DNA from: Mollicutes bacterium
Lineage (GTDB): Bacteria > Bacillota_I > Bacilli_A > Izemoplasmatales > Izemoplasmataceae
Assembly (NCBI GenBank): GCA_003551405.1
Contig: PUMO01000032.1
Location: forward strand, 1 to 6,457
DNA length: 6,457 nucleotides
Direction of reading: 5' to 3'
The notes below the pieces were generated by a model that was not told where the DNA came from, did no database searches, and worked only from the letters and a program-made list of their open reading frames with translations. The position numbers and the translations under genes were made by a program. The first letter of the stretch is position 1; each line of letters starts with the position of its first letter. Shown here piece by piece: positions 1 through 6,200 of the stretch.

Positions 1-2077
1 ATTGATGCACTATATTAAAGGACCGGACTTCCCAACCGGAGGGACCATTTTGGGTCTTAGCGGCTTAAGACAAGCCTATGAAACCGGGAATGGCTCGTTT
101 AAAGTCCGTGCCAAAAGTACGGTTGAAGAACACCCAAGTGGGAAAAAGACCATAACAGTTACAGAAATACCATATCAGGTCAATAAGACGAGGCTCATTG
201 AAAAAATTGCGGAGCTTGCCAAAGAAAAACGGATAGAAGGCATTACCGACTTACGTGATGAATCGAACCGTAACGGCATAAAAATCATTATTGAACTAAG
301 CAAAGCAACCAGTGCGGAAGTCACGCTCAATAACTTATATAAGTTTTCACCGCTTCAAACGTCTTTTGGTATCAATATGCTTGCACTTGTGAACAATACG
401 CCAAAAGTGTTGCCGCTTAAAGATACCATTCAACATTACGTTAATCATCAGATCGATGTCTTGACCCGTCGTAGTGAATATGATTTAGAAAAGGCTAAAG
501 CGCGCGCTCATATTTTAGAAGGACTGCTTAAAGCGCTTGGTGATATCGATGCGGTTATTGAAGTAATCAAAAATGCTTATGATGATGCCGAAGCACAGCT
601 TATCGAAGCGTTTGACCTTTCTGAAGCACAAGCCAAGGCCATCCTTGAGATGCGCCTACGTCGTCTTAGTGGTCTTGAACGTGAGAAGATCAACGATGAG
701 CTTGATGGGTTGAAAGCTAAAATTGATGAACTAGAGACTATTCTTGCATCGGATGAAAAGAAACTTGAAGTCATTAAAGAACAACTCATCACCATTAAAG
801 ATACTTACGGCGATGCGCGACAAACTGAAATATCATTGTCCAATGATTTAGATTTGGAAGATGAAGACTTAATCCCACGTGAAGATGTCATTATCACCAT
901 TACAAAAGATGGCTATACTAAGCGCATGAACGCTGAAGCTTATAAAACCCAAAATCGCGGTGGTAAAGGCATGACAGGGATGAAAATGAACGAAGAAGAC
1001 AGTGTGGAACATATCATTTATACATCCACGCATGATTACTTACTCTTTTTCACTAATGAAGGCAGGGTATATAAAACGAAAGCTTACCGTGTTCCTGAAT
1101 TTTCTCGCACGTCAAAAGGGTTGCCTTTGGTGAATTTCCTTGAAATGTCTGAAGGAGAAAAACTCCAAACCGTCTCCCATATCGACGAATTTGAAAGTGA
1201 AAAATATTTCATCTTCATAACCACCAACGGTATTGTTAAACGCACACCGGTGAACGCTTATCAAAACATTCGCACATCCGGCATACGCGCAATTACTTTA
1301 CGTGAGGACGATGAGCTTCATGATGTTAAACTAACCAACGGCAACAATGATATCATTATCGGAACAACCAATGGAAAAGCGCTTCGTTTCAATGAAAATG
1401 ATGTCCGTTCCATGGGACGCACAGCCAGTGGTGTTAAGGGAATTGAACTCGCACCCTCCCATAAGGTTATTGGAACAGCTGTGGTCGATGATGTTCAAGA
1501 TGAAATCTTAATCGTAACCAACAAAGGTTATGGCAAACGGACCAAAGCAGATGAATACCGACTACAAAATCGTGGCGGTAAAGGCGTTAAAACGGTCAAT
1601 ATCACCGATAAAAACGGTGGATTGGTCCGCCTCTCCAGTGTAAGTGGTGACGAAGATCTGATTATACTTTCCAACAAGGGAACCATGATCCGCATTCCAA
1701 TCGATCAAGTTGCCTTGCTATCACGCGTCACCCAGGGCGTGCGTCTCATGCGTCTGAATAATGATCATCACGTTGCCGCAACTGCGCTTGTGCCTGCAAA
1801 TGATGTTGAGGATGAAGAAACTCCAGATAATCCGTCTCTAAATGAAGACAATGAAAAAACAAAAGATTCACAGGCCAATGAGATTAAAGAAACAGAAGAT
1901 AGTGAGATGCTTGAACCCGAGAGGGCCAAAAAAGCCAGTGAATCACCAAGCGAAAGCGAAGCATCACCCAAAACTGAATCAAACGATACTGAACCTGAAG
2001 ATGAAAAAACCATGCAAGAAACAAATGATGATGAAGACGTGCAAACGCCACAACTAAAGTTATTTGACGATGAGTAG
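1..2077 (+). CDS. gyrA: DNA gyrase subunit A, 5'-truncated by window edge
   Basis: GyrA is the DNA-cutting and wrapping subunit of gyrase (A2B2), which introduces negative supercoils using ATP hydrolysed by GyrB. The reading frame is open from base 2 to the TAG at 2075-2077 (691 residues visible). The N-terminal part, including the catalytic Tyr, lies upstream, so the first visible codon is not the start. Numbering from the window: GPDFPTGG near residue 8 and the coiled-coil/dimer-gate region with RAHILEGL and EMRLRRLSGLEREK belong to the breakage-reunion domain, which ends around residue 290 (EDLIPRED). A beta-pinwheel domain follows to about 600. QNRGGKG at 317-323 is the GyrA box that distinguishes gyrase from topoisomerase IV ParC; a second copy sits at 522-528. 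The pinwheel ends with SRVTQGVRLMRL. Residues 601-691 form an acidic tail (34 of 91 Asp/Glu) ending in QLKLFDDE. No terminator is seen between its stop and the serS promoter. Confidence 0.97.
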   Translation, partial: LMHYIKGPDFPTGGTILGLSGLRQAYETGNGSFKVRAKSTVEEHPSGKKTITVTEIPYQVNKTRLIEKIAELAKEKRIEGITDLRDESNRNGIKIIIELSKATSAEVTLNNLYKFSPLQTSFGINMLALVNNTPKVLPLKDTIQHYVNHQIDVLTRRSEYDLEKAKARAHILEGLLKALGDIDAVIEVIKNAYDDAEAQLIEAFDLSEAQAKAILEMRLRRLSGLEREKINDELDGLKAKIDELETILASDEKKLEVIKEQLITIKDTYGDARQTEISLSNDLDLEDEDLIPREDVIITITKDGYTKRMNAEAYKTQNRGGKGMTGMKMNEEDSVEHIIYTSTHDYLLFFTNEGRVYKTKAYRVPEFSRTSKGLPLVNFLEMSEGEKLQTVSHIDEFESEKYFIFITTNGIVKRTPVNAYQNIRTSGIRAITLREDDELHDVKLTNGNNDIIIGTTNGKALRFNENDVRSMGRTASGVKGIELAPSHKVIGTAVVDDVQDEILIVTNKGYGKRTKADEYRLQNRGGKGVKTVNITDKNGGLVRLSSVSGDEDLIILSNKGTMIRIPIDQVALLSRVTQGVRLMRLNNDHHVAATALVPANDVEDEETPDNPSLNEDNEKTKDSQANEIKETEDSEMLEPERAKKASESPSESEASPKTESNDTEPEDEKTMQETNDDEDVQTPQLKLFDDE
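1802..2074 (+). other. Acidic low-complexity C-terminal tail of GyrA with terminal QLKLF
   Basis: This is the part of gyrA encoding residues 601-691 of the visible protein. It is rich in Glu, Asp, Ser, Thr, Pro and Asn, with hardly any large hydrophobics until the final QLKLF (2051-2065), and looks intrinsically disordered. Gyrase A proteins are known to vary in tail length and often carry acidic tails that modulate DNA wrapping; the function of this one is inferred only from composition. The opposite strand is open here (a Ser-rich reading) only because Glu, Asp and Ser codons complement to Ser, Phe and Leu codons. Confidence 0.8.
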
Positions 2078-2081
2078 AGAA

Positions 2082-2110
2082 TTGACAAACCTTAAATGGT
2101 TTGCTACACT
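2082..2110 (+). promoter_or_regulatory. Sigma-A-type promoter for the serS T-box transcript
   Basis: A consensus -35 TTGACA (2082-2087) is separated by exactly 17 bases from a -10 TACACT (2105-2110). The TGC just before the -10 (2102-2104) makes an extended -10. The start of transcription should be near A2117, a few bases upstream of the T-box stem I. The promoter begins 5 bases after the gyrA stop codon. A perfect 6-bp dyad, CAAACC/GGTTTG (2086-2091 and 2098-2103), fills the spacer. Confidence 0.85.
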
Positions 2111-2116
2111 CTAATT

Positions 2117-2333
2117 ACATTAATACGATGATGAGGCGAAGTAGTTGGATTGTAATTTCAAGAGAGCCAGTGGTGCTGTGAACTGGTAATTACACCCAAT
2201 GAAATCCACCTCTGAGTGGAGCTAATCCCTCCCGGTTCTCAGCCGTTATTTGCCAAAGTGAGTGCGTTTACGCACTAACTAGGGTGGCAACACGGGTCAT
2301 TTATCCCGTCCCTTTGTGGGGACGGGTTTTTTT
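2117..2333 (+). promoter_or_regulatory. T-box riboswitch (tRNA-Ser sensing) leader of serS
   Basis: T-box leaders bind a specific tRNA and allow readthrough only when it is uncharged. Stem I opens with the conserved GATGATGAGGCGAAGTAG-like 5' side. Visible helices are GAGG 2133-2136 with CCTC 2209-2212 (base, next to the kink-turn), TTGG 2145-2148 with CCAA 2196-2199, TGTAATT 2151-2157 with AATTACA 2188-2194, and CCAG 2167-2170 with CTGG 2183-2186, with the AGAGAG bulge segment at 2161-2166. The specifier is TCC (Ser) at 2205-2207, followed by A. The stem II/IIA-B region contains CTCCCGGTTCT and CCGTTAT. Stem III is AGTGCG-TTTA-CGCACT (2261-2276). The T-box AGGGTGGCAAC (2281-2291) contains TGGC, which complements a GCCA acceptor end; tRNA-Ser normally has discriminator G. 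The antiterminator pairs AGGG 2281-2284 with CCCT 2310-2313 and ACGGG 2292-2296 with CCCGT 2305-2309, leaving the usual 7-base bulge. Confidence 0.96.
2305..2333 (+). terminator. T-box-controlled intrinsic terminator
   Basis: CCCGTCCC (2305-2312) and GGGACGGG (2319-2326) form a perfect 8-bp GC-rich stem with a 6-base loop, followed by seven T residues (2327-2333). The left arm is also the 3' strand of the antiterminator, so the two structures exclude each other. With charged tRNA-Ser the terminator forms and serS transcription stops 28 bases before the start codon. It should also stop any readthrough from gyrA. Confidence 0.95.
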
Positions 2334-2344
2334 AATCTAATGCA

Positions 2345-2352
2345 AAAGGAGG
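2345..2352 (+). promoter_or_regulatory. serS ribosome binding site
   Basis: AAAGGAGG lies 8 bases before the ATG at 2361. It fixes the serS start and rules out the in-frame GTG at 2316, which lies inside the terminator hairpin. Confidence 0.93.
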
Positions 2353-2360
2353 CAACAACT

Positions 2361-3635
2361 ATGCTCGATTTAAAAACCATTCGAGACAATTTAGAAGATG
2401 TTATTAAGCGCTTAAACGTACGTGGCGGGGATTTCAATTATCTTTATGATGTTTTAAAAGATGATGAGCGACGCCGTGAACTGATCAGTAAAATTGAACA
2501 AACCAAGGCCAACCGCAACAAAATAAGCAAAAAGATTGGTGAGTACAAGCGACAAGGCAAGGACGTCACCGATATCCTAAATTCCATTGAAAACGATAAA
2601 GCAAAAATCAATGAGATGAATGAGACACTCAAGACCCTTGAATCAAAAATTAACGACGCATTGTTAAACACCCCGAATTTACCACATAAAGACATTCCGG
2701 TGGGAAAAGATGATACTGAAAATATTGTACTAAGACATTATGGTGAAGTGCCCGCTTTTGATTTTGAAGCCAAGGCACACTGGGACTTGGCAGAATCCCT
2801 TGATATATTGGACTTTGATCGTGCAGCAAAAATCGCAAGCAGCCGGTTTGTAGTCTATAAAGGGTTGGGGGCGCGTTTAGAGCGTGCACTCATTAACTAC
2901 ATGATCGATACCCACATAGAAAAACACGGTTATGAAGAAGTGATGCTTCCATACATTGTCAATGGCCAAAGCATGCTTGCAAGCGGGCAATTTCCGAAAT
3001 TTAAAGAAGATGCCTTCGCATTAAAAGATGACCGCGACCTTTATTTAAATCCGACTGCGGAAGTGCCAAGCATTAATTTACATCGAGACGAAATACTGGA
3101 TGTACGCAATATGCCCAAACACTATGTGGCATTTACCACAGCCTTCCGCCAGGAAGCCGGAAGTGCCGGTCGCGACACGAGAGGCATCTTACGCCAGCAT
3201 CAGTTTAATAAAGTTGAACTCATCAAATTCACCAAACCAGAAGATTCTTACAAAGAACTTGAAAAAATGGTTTCCAACAGTGAACAAATTCTTAAGGATC
3301 TCGACATTCCTTACCGCGTTGTTGAGATTTGTAGTGGCGACTTGGGATTTGCTATGGCAAAAACCTATGACATAGAAGTATACTTGCCAGCCTATGAGAC
3401 ATACCGAGAAATAGGAAGTCTATCCAATGCAGAGGACTACCAGGCGCGTCGAGGGAATATTCGTTTTAAGCGCGATAAGGATTCTAAAGCGGAGTTTGTC
3501 CATACGCTCAACGGTTCAGGCCTAGCAGTAGGGCGCACGGTCGTCGCCATTTTGGAAAATTACCAACAAGCTGATGGTTCTGTGAAAGTACCAACCGTGT
3601 TAAAACCGTATTTAAAAACTGATGTAATCAAATAA
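2361..3635 (+). CDS. serS: Seryl-tRNA synthetase
   Basis: This cytosolic class II synthetase activates serine with ATP and charges tRNA-Ser. The product has 424 residues, the usual bacterial length (B. subtilis about 425). It starts MLDLKTIRDN, with the charged, long helical tRNA-binding arm at roughly residues 28-105. The serine-binding TAE is at 232-234 (NPTAEVP). Motif 2 is FRQEAGSAGRDTRG at 262-275, and R263 and E265 are the expected ATP contacts. The ATP/serine pocket continues in the conserved stretch YREIGSLSN (about 348-356). Motif 3, NGSGLAVGR, is at 384-392 with R392. A Leu (L354) stands where many bacterial enzymes have Cys in the SCSN segment; this position varies in the family. 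The ATG follows a strong Shine-Dalgarno at 8 bases. Expression should be governed by the upstream T-box, and pepA follows after 13 bases. Confidence 0.98.
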   Translation: MLDLKTIRDNLEDVIKRLNVRGGDFNYLYDVLKDDERRRELISKIEQTKANRNKISKKIGEYKRQGKDVTDILNSIENDKAKINEMNETLKTLESKINDALLNTPNLPHKDIPVGKDDTENIVLRHYGEVPAFDFEAKAHWDLAESLDILDFDRAAKIASSRFVVYKGLGARLERALINYMIDTHIEKHGYEEVMLPYIVNGQSMLASGQFPKFKEDAFALKDDRDLYLNPTAEVPSINLHRDEILDVRNMPKHYVAFTTAFRQEAGSAGRDTRGILRQHQFNKVELIKFTKPEDSYKELEKMVSNSEQILKDLDIPYRVVEICSGDLGFAMAKTYDIEVYLPAYETYREIGSLSNAEDYQARRGNIRFKRDKDSKAEFVHTLNGSGLAVGRTVVAILENYQQADGSVKVPTVLKPYLKTDVIK

Positions 3636-3648
3636 AGGAGAGTGTATT

Positions 3649-5016
3649 ATGTTTAAGAAACAAACATCATTTACCTTGAACGATGAAACGAAAACCCTGA
3701 TTATCGGAACCGCCATTCAAAACAATATTGTAGGCAAGGTTTTTGAAGGGCTGAACATTGACGCAAGTGCACTGGAGGGTAGCCATACAAAAACCTTACA
3801 TACCCTAGGGAAATTGCCCAGTAAAAAAGTGGTATTGATTGATGAACAGGCGCTCAATGACCATAAAAAACGTCCTGAGCTCATTAATGGTTTAGGGGTT
3901 TTCAAAGAGGATGCCATTGTATTGCTTGATGCGTTTGACGAAGCAAACATGGAATTACTCGGTGAAGCGATTGGTCTTAGTCAATATACGTTTGATGAAT
4001 TTAAAACCAAAAAGACGGAAAAAGGCACTGTCTATTATCACACTGCATCGGACGCGGCCGCCTTTGAAAATGGCCTCGTGATGGCTGATGCAACCAACTT
4101 TACCAAAGACCTTGTCAATCGTCCTTACAATGCATTAAATGCAGAAAAATTAGGAGATATCGCCAAGGAATTAGAATCAATTGATAACGTTAGTGTTAAA
4201 GTTCTAGGCAAAAAGGATATCGAGAAAATGGAAATGGGTGCCTTTTTGGGAGTCAATAAAGGATCCACCGATGAACCAAAACTTATTCATGTTACGTATG
4301 AAGGCGATGCATCCAACCAAGAAAAAACCGCTCTGGTCGGTAAAGGCATCATGTTTGATACTGGCGGATATTCGTTAAAAGGTGTGCAGTCCATGCCGAG
4401 CATGAAAATGGACATGGGTGGTGCGGCCAGTGTACTCGGTGCCATTAAAGCCGCCGCCACACTAGGATATAAAGCGAATATTTCAGCCATTGTTGCGGCG
4501 ACGGACAACCGTATTGGTGATGATGCAATCTTGCCAGATGATATCCTGACATCCGCCAACGGAAAAACGATTGAAATCATATCAACTGATGCAGAAGGTC
4601 GCCTCACACTAGCGGATGCACTATGGTATGCGCAACAAGAAGGCGCAACCCGTATCGTTGATATCGCCACCTTGACTGGGTCCGTGATCGGTGCGCTTGG
4701 TGATACGATTACAGGGGCGTTCTCCAATCATTCGGAGTTTTATCAAACATTTGAAAAAACTGCCAATGAGGCGGGGGAACTTGTCTGGCGACTCCCAATT
4801 GGAGATGAACACCGAAAGTCCATAGAAACCCCGTTTGCGGACATTAAAAACTCAGGGGGCCGTAAAGGTGGCGCATCGATTGCTGCGGCATTCTTAGAGC
4901 ACTTTGTGGATGAAAAGACCCCATGGATTCATCTTGATATCGCAGGAACAGCGTTTGATTCAACCCAAGGAGCCAAAGGACCTATGGTTAAAACAATGGC
5001 TAAACTGTTTGAATAA
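3649..5016 (+). CDS. pepA: Leucyl aminopeptidase, peptidase family M17 (cytosol aminopeptidase)
   Basis: M17 enzymes are hexameric, two-metal cytosolic exopeptidases that remove N-terminal residues (often Leu) from peptides in protein turnover and peptide use. The product has 455 residues, somewhat shorter than E. coli PepA (503), the difference lying in the divergent N-terminal domain. The catalytic set is complete and its spacing equals that of E. coli PepA: metal ligands K232 and D237 (GKGIMFDTGG), D255 (MKMDMGG), D314 and E316 (STDAEGRL), and catalytic K244 (YSLKG) and R318. The C-terminal NSGGRKGGASIAAAFLEHF and HLDIAGTAF are typical. AAAGGAGAG (3634-3642) overlaps the serS stop and precedes the ATG. 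The 13-base gap, with no promoter or terminator visible, puts it in the serS operon and so probably under the Ser T-box. A 16-bp hairpin begins right after its stop. Confidence 0.96.
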   Translation: MFKKQTSFTLNDETKTLIIGTAIQNNIVGKVFEGLNIDASALEGSHTKTLHTLGKLPSKKVVLIDEQALNDHKKRPELINGLGVFKEDAIVLLDAFDEANMELLGEAIGLSQYTFDEFKTKKTEKGTVYYHTASDAAAFENGLVMADATNFTKDLVNRPYNALNAEKLGDIAKELESIDNVSVKVLGKKDIEKMEMGAFLGVNKGSTDEPKLIHVTYEGDASNQEKTALVGKGIMFDTGGYSLKGVQSMPSMKMDMGGAASVLGAIKAAATLGYKANISAIVAATDNRIGDDAILPDDILTSANGKTIEIISTDAEGRLTLADALWYAQQEGATRIVDIATLTGSVIGALGDTITGAFSNHSEFYQTFEKTANEAGELVWRLPIGDEHRKSIETPFADIKNSGGRKGGASIAAAFLEHFVDEKTPWIHLDIAGTAFDSTQGAKGPMVKTMAKLFE

Positions 5017-5017
5017 A

Positions 5018-5056
5018 AAAACACACACAATTCGAACCTTGAATTGTGTGTGTTTT
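5018..5056. terminator. Bidirectional terminator between convergent pepA and hit
   Basis: A perfect 16-bp stem, 5018-5033 against 5041-5056, encloses the 7-base loop GAACCTT. On the minus strand, reading from hit, the stem is followed by a run of seven U (complement of A5015-A5021, partly inside the stem and overlapping the pepA stop). On the plus strand it ends in TTTT, a weaker tract. It starts 1 base after the pepA stop and ends 4 bases before the hit stop, so both units can use it. The stem is AT- and AC/GT-rich rather than GC-rich. Confidence 0.88.
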
Positions 5057-5140
5057 ATCGTTAAAGAGCTTTTTTAATAGCCGCTTGAATGTTTTGATAG
5101 TCTTCTTGTTCAAGATCATCTTGTAAATTCAAGGTTCGAA
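5031..5140. repeat. 15-base perfect inverted repeat linking terminator and hit CDS
   Basis: TTCGAACCTTGAATT at 5031-5045 (loop plus flanking stem bases of the terminator) is the exact reverse complement of AATTCAAGGTTCGAA at 5126-5140. The second copy lies inside hit and encodes part of LRTLNLQ near residues 112-118. The copies are separated by 80 bases, and the match ends at both edges (5030/5141 and 5046/5125 do not pair). Confidence 0.9.
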
Positions 5141-5474
5141 GCACCATGCCGTCGTTTTCATAGCGTGGCAACAGATGCACATGAAAATGGAAAACACTTT
5201 GAAGCGGTTTGTCGTTGTTTTGCACAACATTGAGTCCTATTGGACTAAATGCGTCTTTAAGCGCCTTAGCAATCTTTGGAACCGCAGTGAAAACCTGTGT
5301 GGCAGTGCTTTGATCAAGTTCATAAATATTTTTTACGTGATGTTTAGGGATGACCAGCGTGTGCCCTTTGGTTCCCTGGGTTAAATCCAAGAATGCCAGG
5401 ACATGGTCATCTTCATACACCTTGTATGAAGGGATGTCGCCTGAGACAATTTTACAAAATACACAATCTTCCAT
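5061..5474 (-). CDS. hit: HIT family nucleotide-binding hydrolase (Hit/HinT-like)
   Basis: HIT proteins of this branch are small homodimeric hydrolases acting on AMP-linked phosphoramidates and acyl-adenylates such as aminoacyl-AMP. The product has 137 residues. The histidine triad HFHVHLL is at 96-102, and the middle His98 is the expected nucleophile. A CxxC pair (C4, C7) at the N-terminus matches the zinc-binding type. EDDHVLAFLDLTQGTKGHTLVIPK (split here as residues 21-44) aligns closely with my recollection of B. subtilis Hit, and the C-terminal part after residue 105 is diverged. One oddity is that the Gly usually before QSVFH is Leu92's predecessor position replaced: the segment reads KPLQSVFH rather than the common AGQSVFH. 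The start follows ppaX by 3 bases, and AAGGAGAGG (5486-5494, minus strand) lies inside the ppaX end, 11 bases from the ATG, so the two genes are probably translationally close and cotranscribed. Confidence 0.95.
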   Translation of the reverse strand: MEDCVFCKIVSGDIPSYKVYEDDHVLAFLDLTQGTKGHTLVIPKHHVKNIYELDQSTATQVFTAVPKIAKALKDAFSPIGLNVVQNNDKPLQSVFHFHVHLLPRYENDGMVLRTLNLQDDLEQEDYQNIQAAIKKAL

Positions 5475-5477
5475 GAT

Positions 5478-6146
5478 TCATTCATCCTCTCCTTGTGACA
5501 CTTTTTCGATTATTTTAAAGATATCGTTTGGATGTTGCAACATGTAATCAGGGTTGGCTTTTAATAGTGTTTCTTCGCCTTTAATGCTCCATGCAACACC
5601 GGCACTGAGAATACCGGCATTATTTCCAGCCATAATGTCCCATGTGTTATCACCAATCATGATGGATTTTTCAACATGCTTGAATTGTTTCAGAGCATGT
5701 AAAACAGGTGCTTTATCCGGTTTCGCATGTTCAGTATCTTCAAGTGTTACAATGACGTCGAAAAAGCGTTTAAGTTCAAAATGCTCAATGCTTGGCTGTG
5801 CGCTTGATAAATACTTCGTGGTCACAATCGCAAGGTTATATCCTTGTTGCTTTAAGGTTTGAAGCATGGCTTCTATGCCTTCATAAAAATAAAAATACTC
5901 ATGTTCATGCGTTTCATAAAAAGAAAGATATGTTTCAATCATGGTGTTCACTTCGCTCTCGTTAGATGCGTAGCGGGCAAAGACGTCTTTAAGTGGTGCG
6001 CCTATTAAATTGAATATTTCATTTTCATCTGGCATGGATGTGGGCATGTGGGTTTGAAAACTGTGCTTGTAACTTTCTAAAATAATTTGGTTGGTATCAA
6101 TGAGGGTTCCATCCAAGTCAAAAAGTATTGTATTTAATTTCTTCAT
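5478..6146 (-). CDS. ppaX: HAD-superfamily phosphatase, PpaX-like pyrophosphatase
   Basis: The 222-residue product carries all four HAD motifs: DLDGT with D10 (nucleophile) and D12, motif II T109 (AIVTTK), motif III K142 (HAKPDK), and motif IV GDNTWD with D166 and D170. A helical cap occupies about residues 15-90. Overall pattern and length match B. subtilis PpaX (216 residues), including LFDLDGTLIDTN, IVTTK, AKPD and the C-terminal GVAWSIKG. PpaX hydrolyses pyrophosphate, for example that released when HPr kinase/phosphorylase dephosphorylates Ser-P HPr. It is not beside hprK or lgt here, as it is in Bacillus, so another HAD substrate (phosphoglycolate-type) is possible. GGTGAT (6150-6155, minus strand), which matches the distal part of the Shine-Dalgarno consensus, precedes the ATG by 3 bases. 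Its TGA stop shows standard code use. It is the first gene of a two-gene operon with hit. Confidence 0.85.
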   Translation of the reverse strand: MKKLNTILFDLDGTLIDTNQIILESYKHSFQTHMPTSMPDENEIFNLIGAPLKDVFARYASNESEVNTMIETYLSFYETHEHEYFYFYEGIEAMLQTLKQQGYNLAIVTTKYLSSAQPSIEHFELKRFFDVIVTLEDTEHAKPDKAPVLHALKQFKHVEKSIMIGDNTWDIMAGNNAGILSAGVAWSIKGEETLLKANPDYMLQHPNDIFKIIEKVSQGEDE

Positions 6147-6161
6147 AATATCACCAAATGT

Positions 6162-6190
6162 ATTGTAACACTTTTAACATGAGGCGTCAT
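6162..6190 (-). promoter_or_regulatory. Candidate promoter of the ppaX-hit operon
   Basis: Read on the minus strand, ATGACG (6190-6185, 4 of 6 to TTGACA) and TACAAT (6167-6162, 5 of 6 to TATAAT) are 17 bases apart. Transcription would start near 6155-6159, leaving a leader of only about 9 to 13 bases before the ATG at 6146. A second TACAAT on the same strand at 6205-6200 lacks a good -35. Confidence 0.55.
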
Positions 6191-6200
6191 CTCAAAATAA

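Noticed and set aside
1..2077. Identification as topoisomerase IV subunit ParC
   Set aside because: GPDFPTGG occurs in ParC too, but two intact GyrA boxes (QNRGGKG) and a complete pinwheel ending in RVTQGVRLMRL match GyrA.
1768..2088. 106-codon Ser-rich open frame on the minus strand
   Set aside because: It is the complement of the Glu/Asp/Ser-rich gyrA tail, which produces Ser, Phe and Leu codons automatically. It has no ribosome site or recognisable domain.
2204..2206. ATC (Ile) as T-box specifier
   Set aside because: Shifting by one base gives TCC followed by A, which fits the specifier loop layout, the downstream serS gene and the UGGC discriminator match to tRNA-Ser.
2316..2360. Upstream GTG start extending serS by 15 codons
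   Set aside because: The GTG lies in the loop of the T-box terminator, has no ribosome site, and the added residues do not resemble SerRS. The ATG at 2361 has AAAGGAGG at ideal distance.
4287..4727. 146-codon open frame on the minus strand inside pepA
   Set aside because: The plus frame carries every M17 catalytic residue at family spacing. The minus frame is low-complexity, with no similarity I recognise, and is a shadow.
5018..5056. Short AC/GT repeats as a microsatellite or CRISPR-like repeat
   Set aside because: The ACACACAC and GTGTGTGT runs are simply the two arms of one terminator hairpin; there are no repeated units with spacers.
5478..5480. Mycoplasma-type genetic code with UGA as Trp
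   Set aside because: UGA ends ppaX exactly where the family ends, with the hit start 3 bases on, and Trp residues are encoded by UGG throughout.
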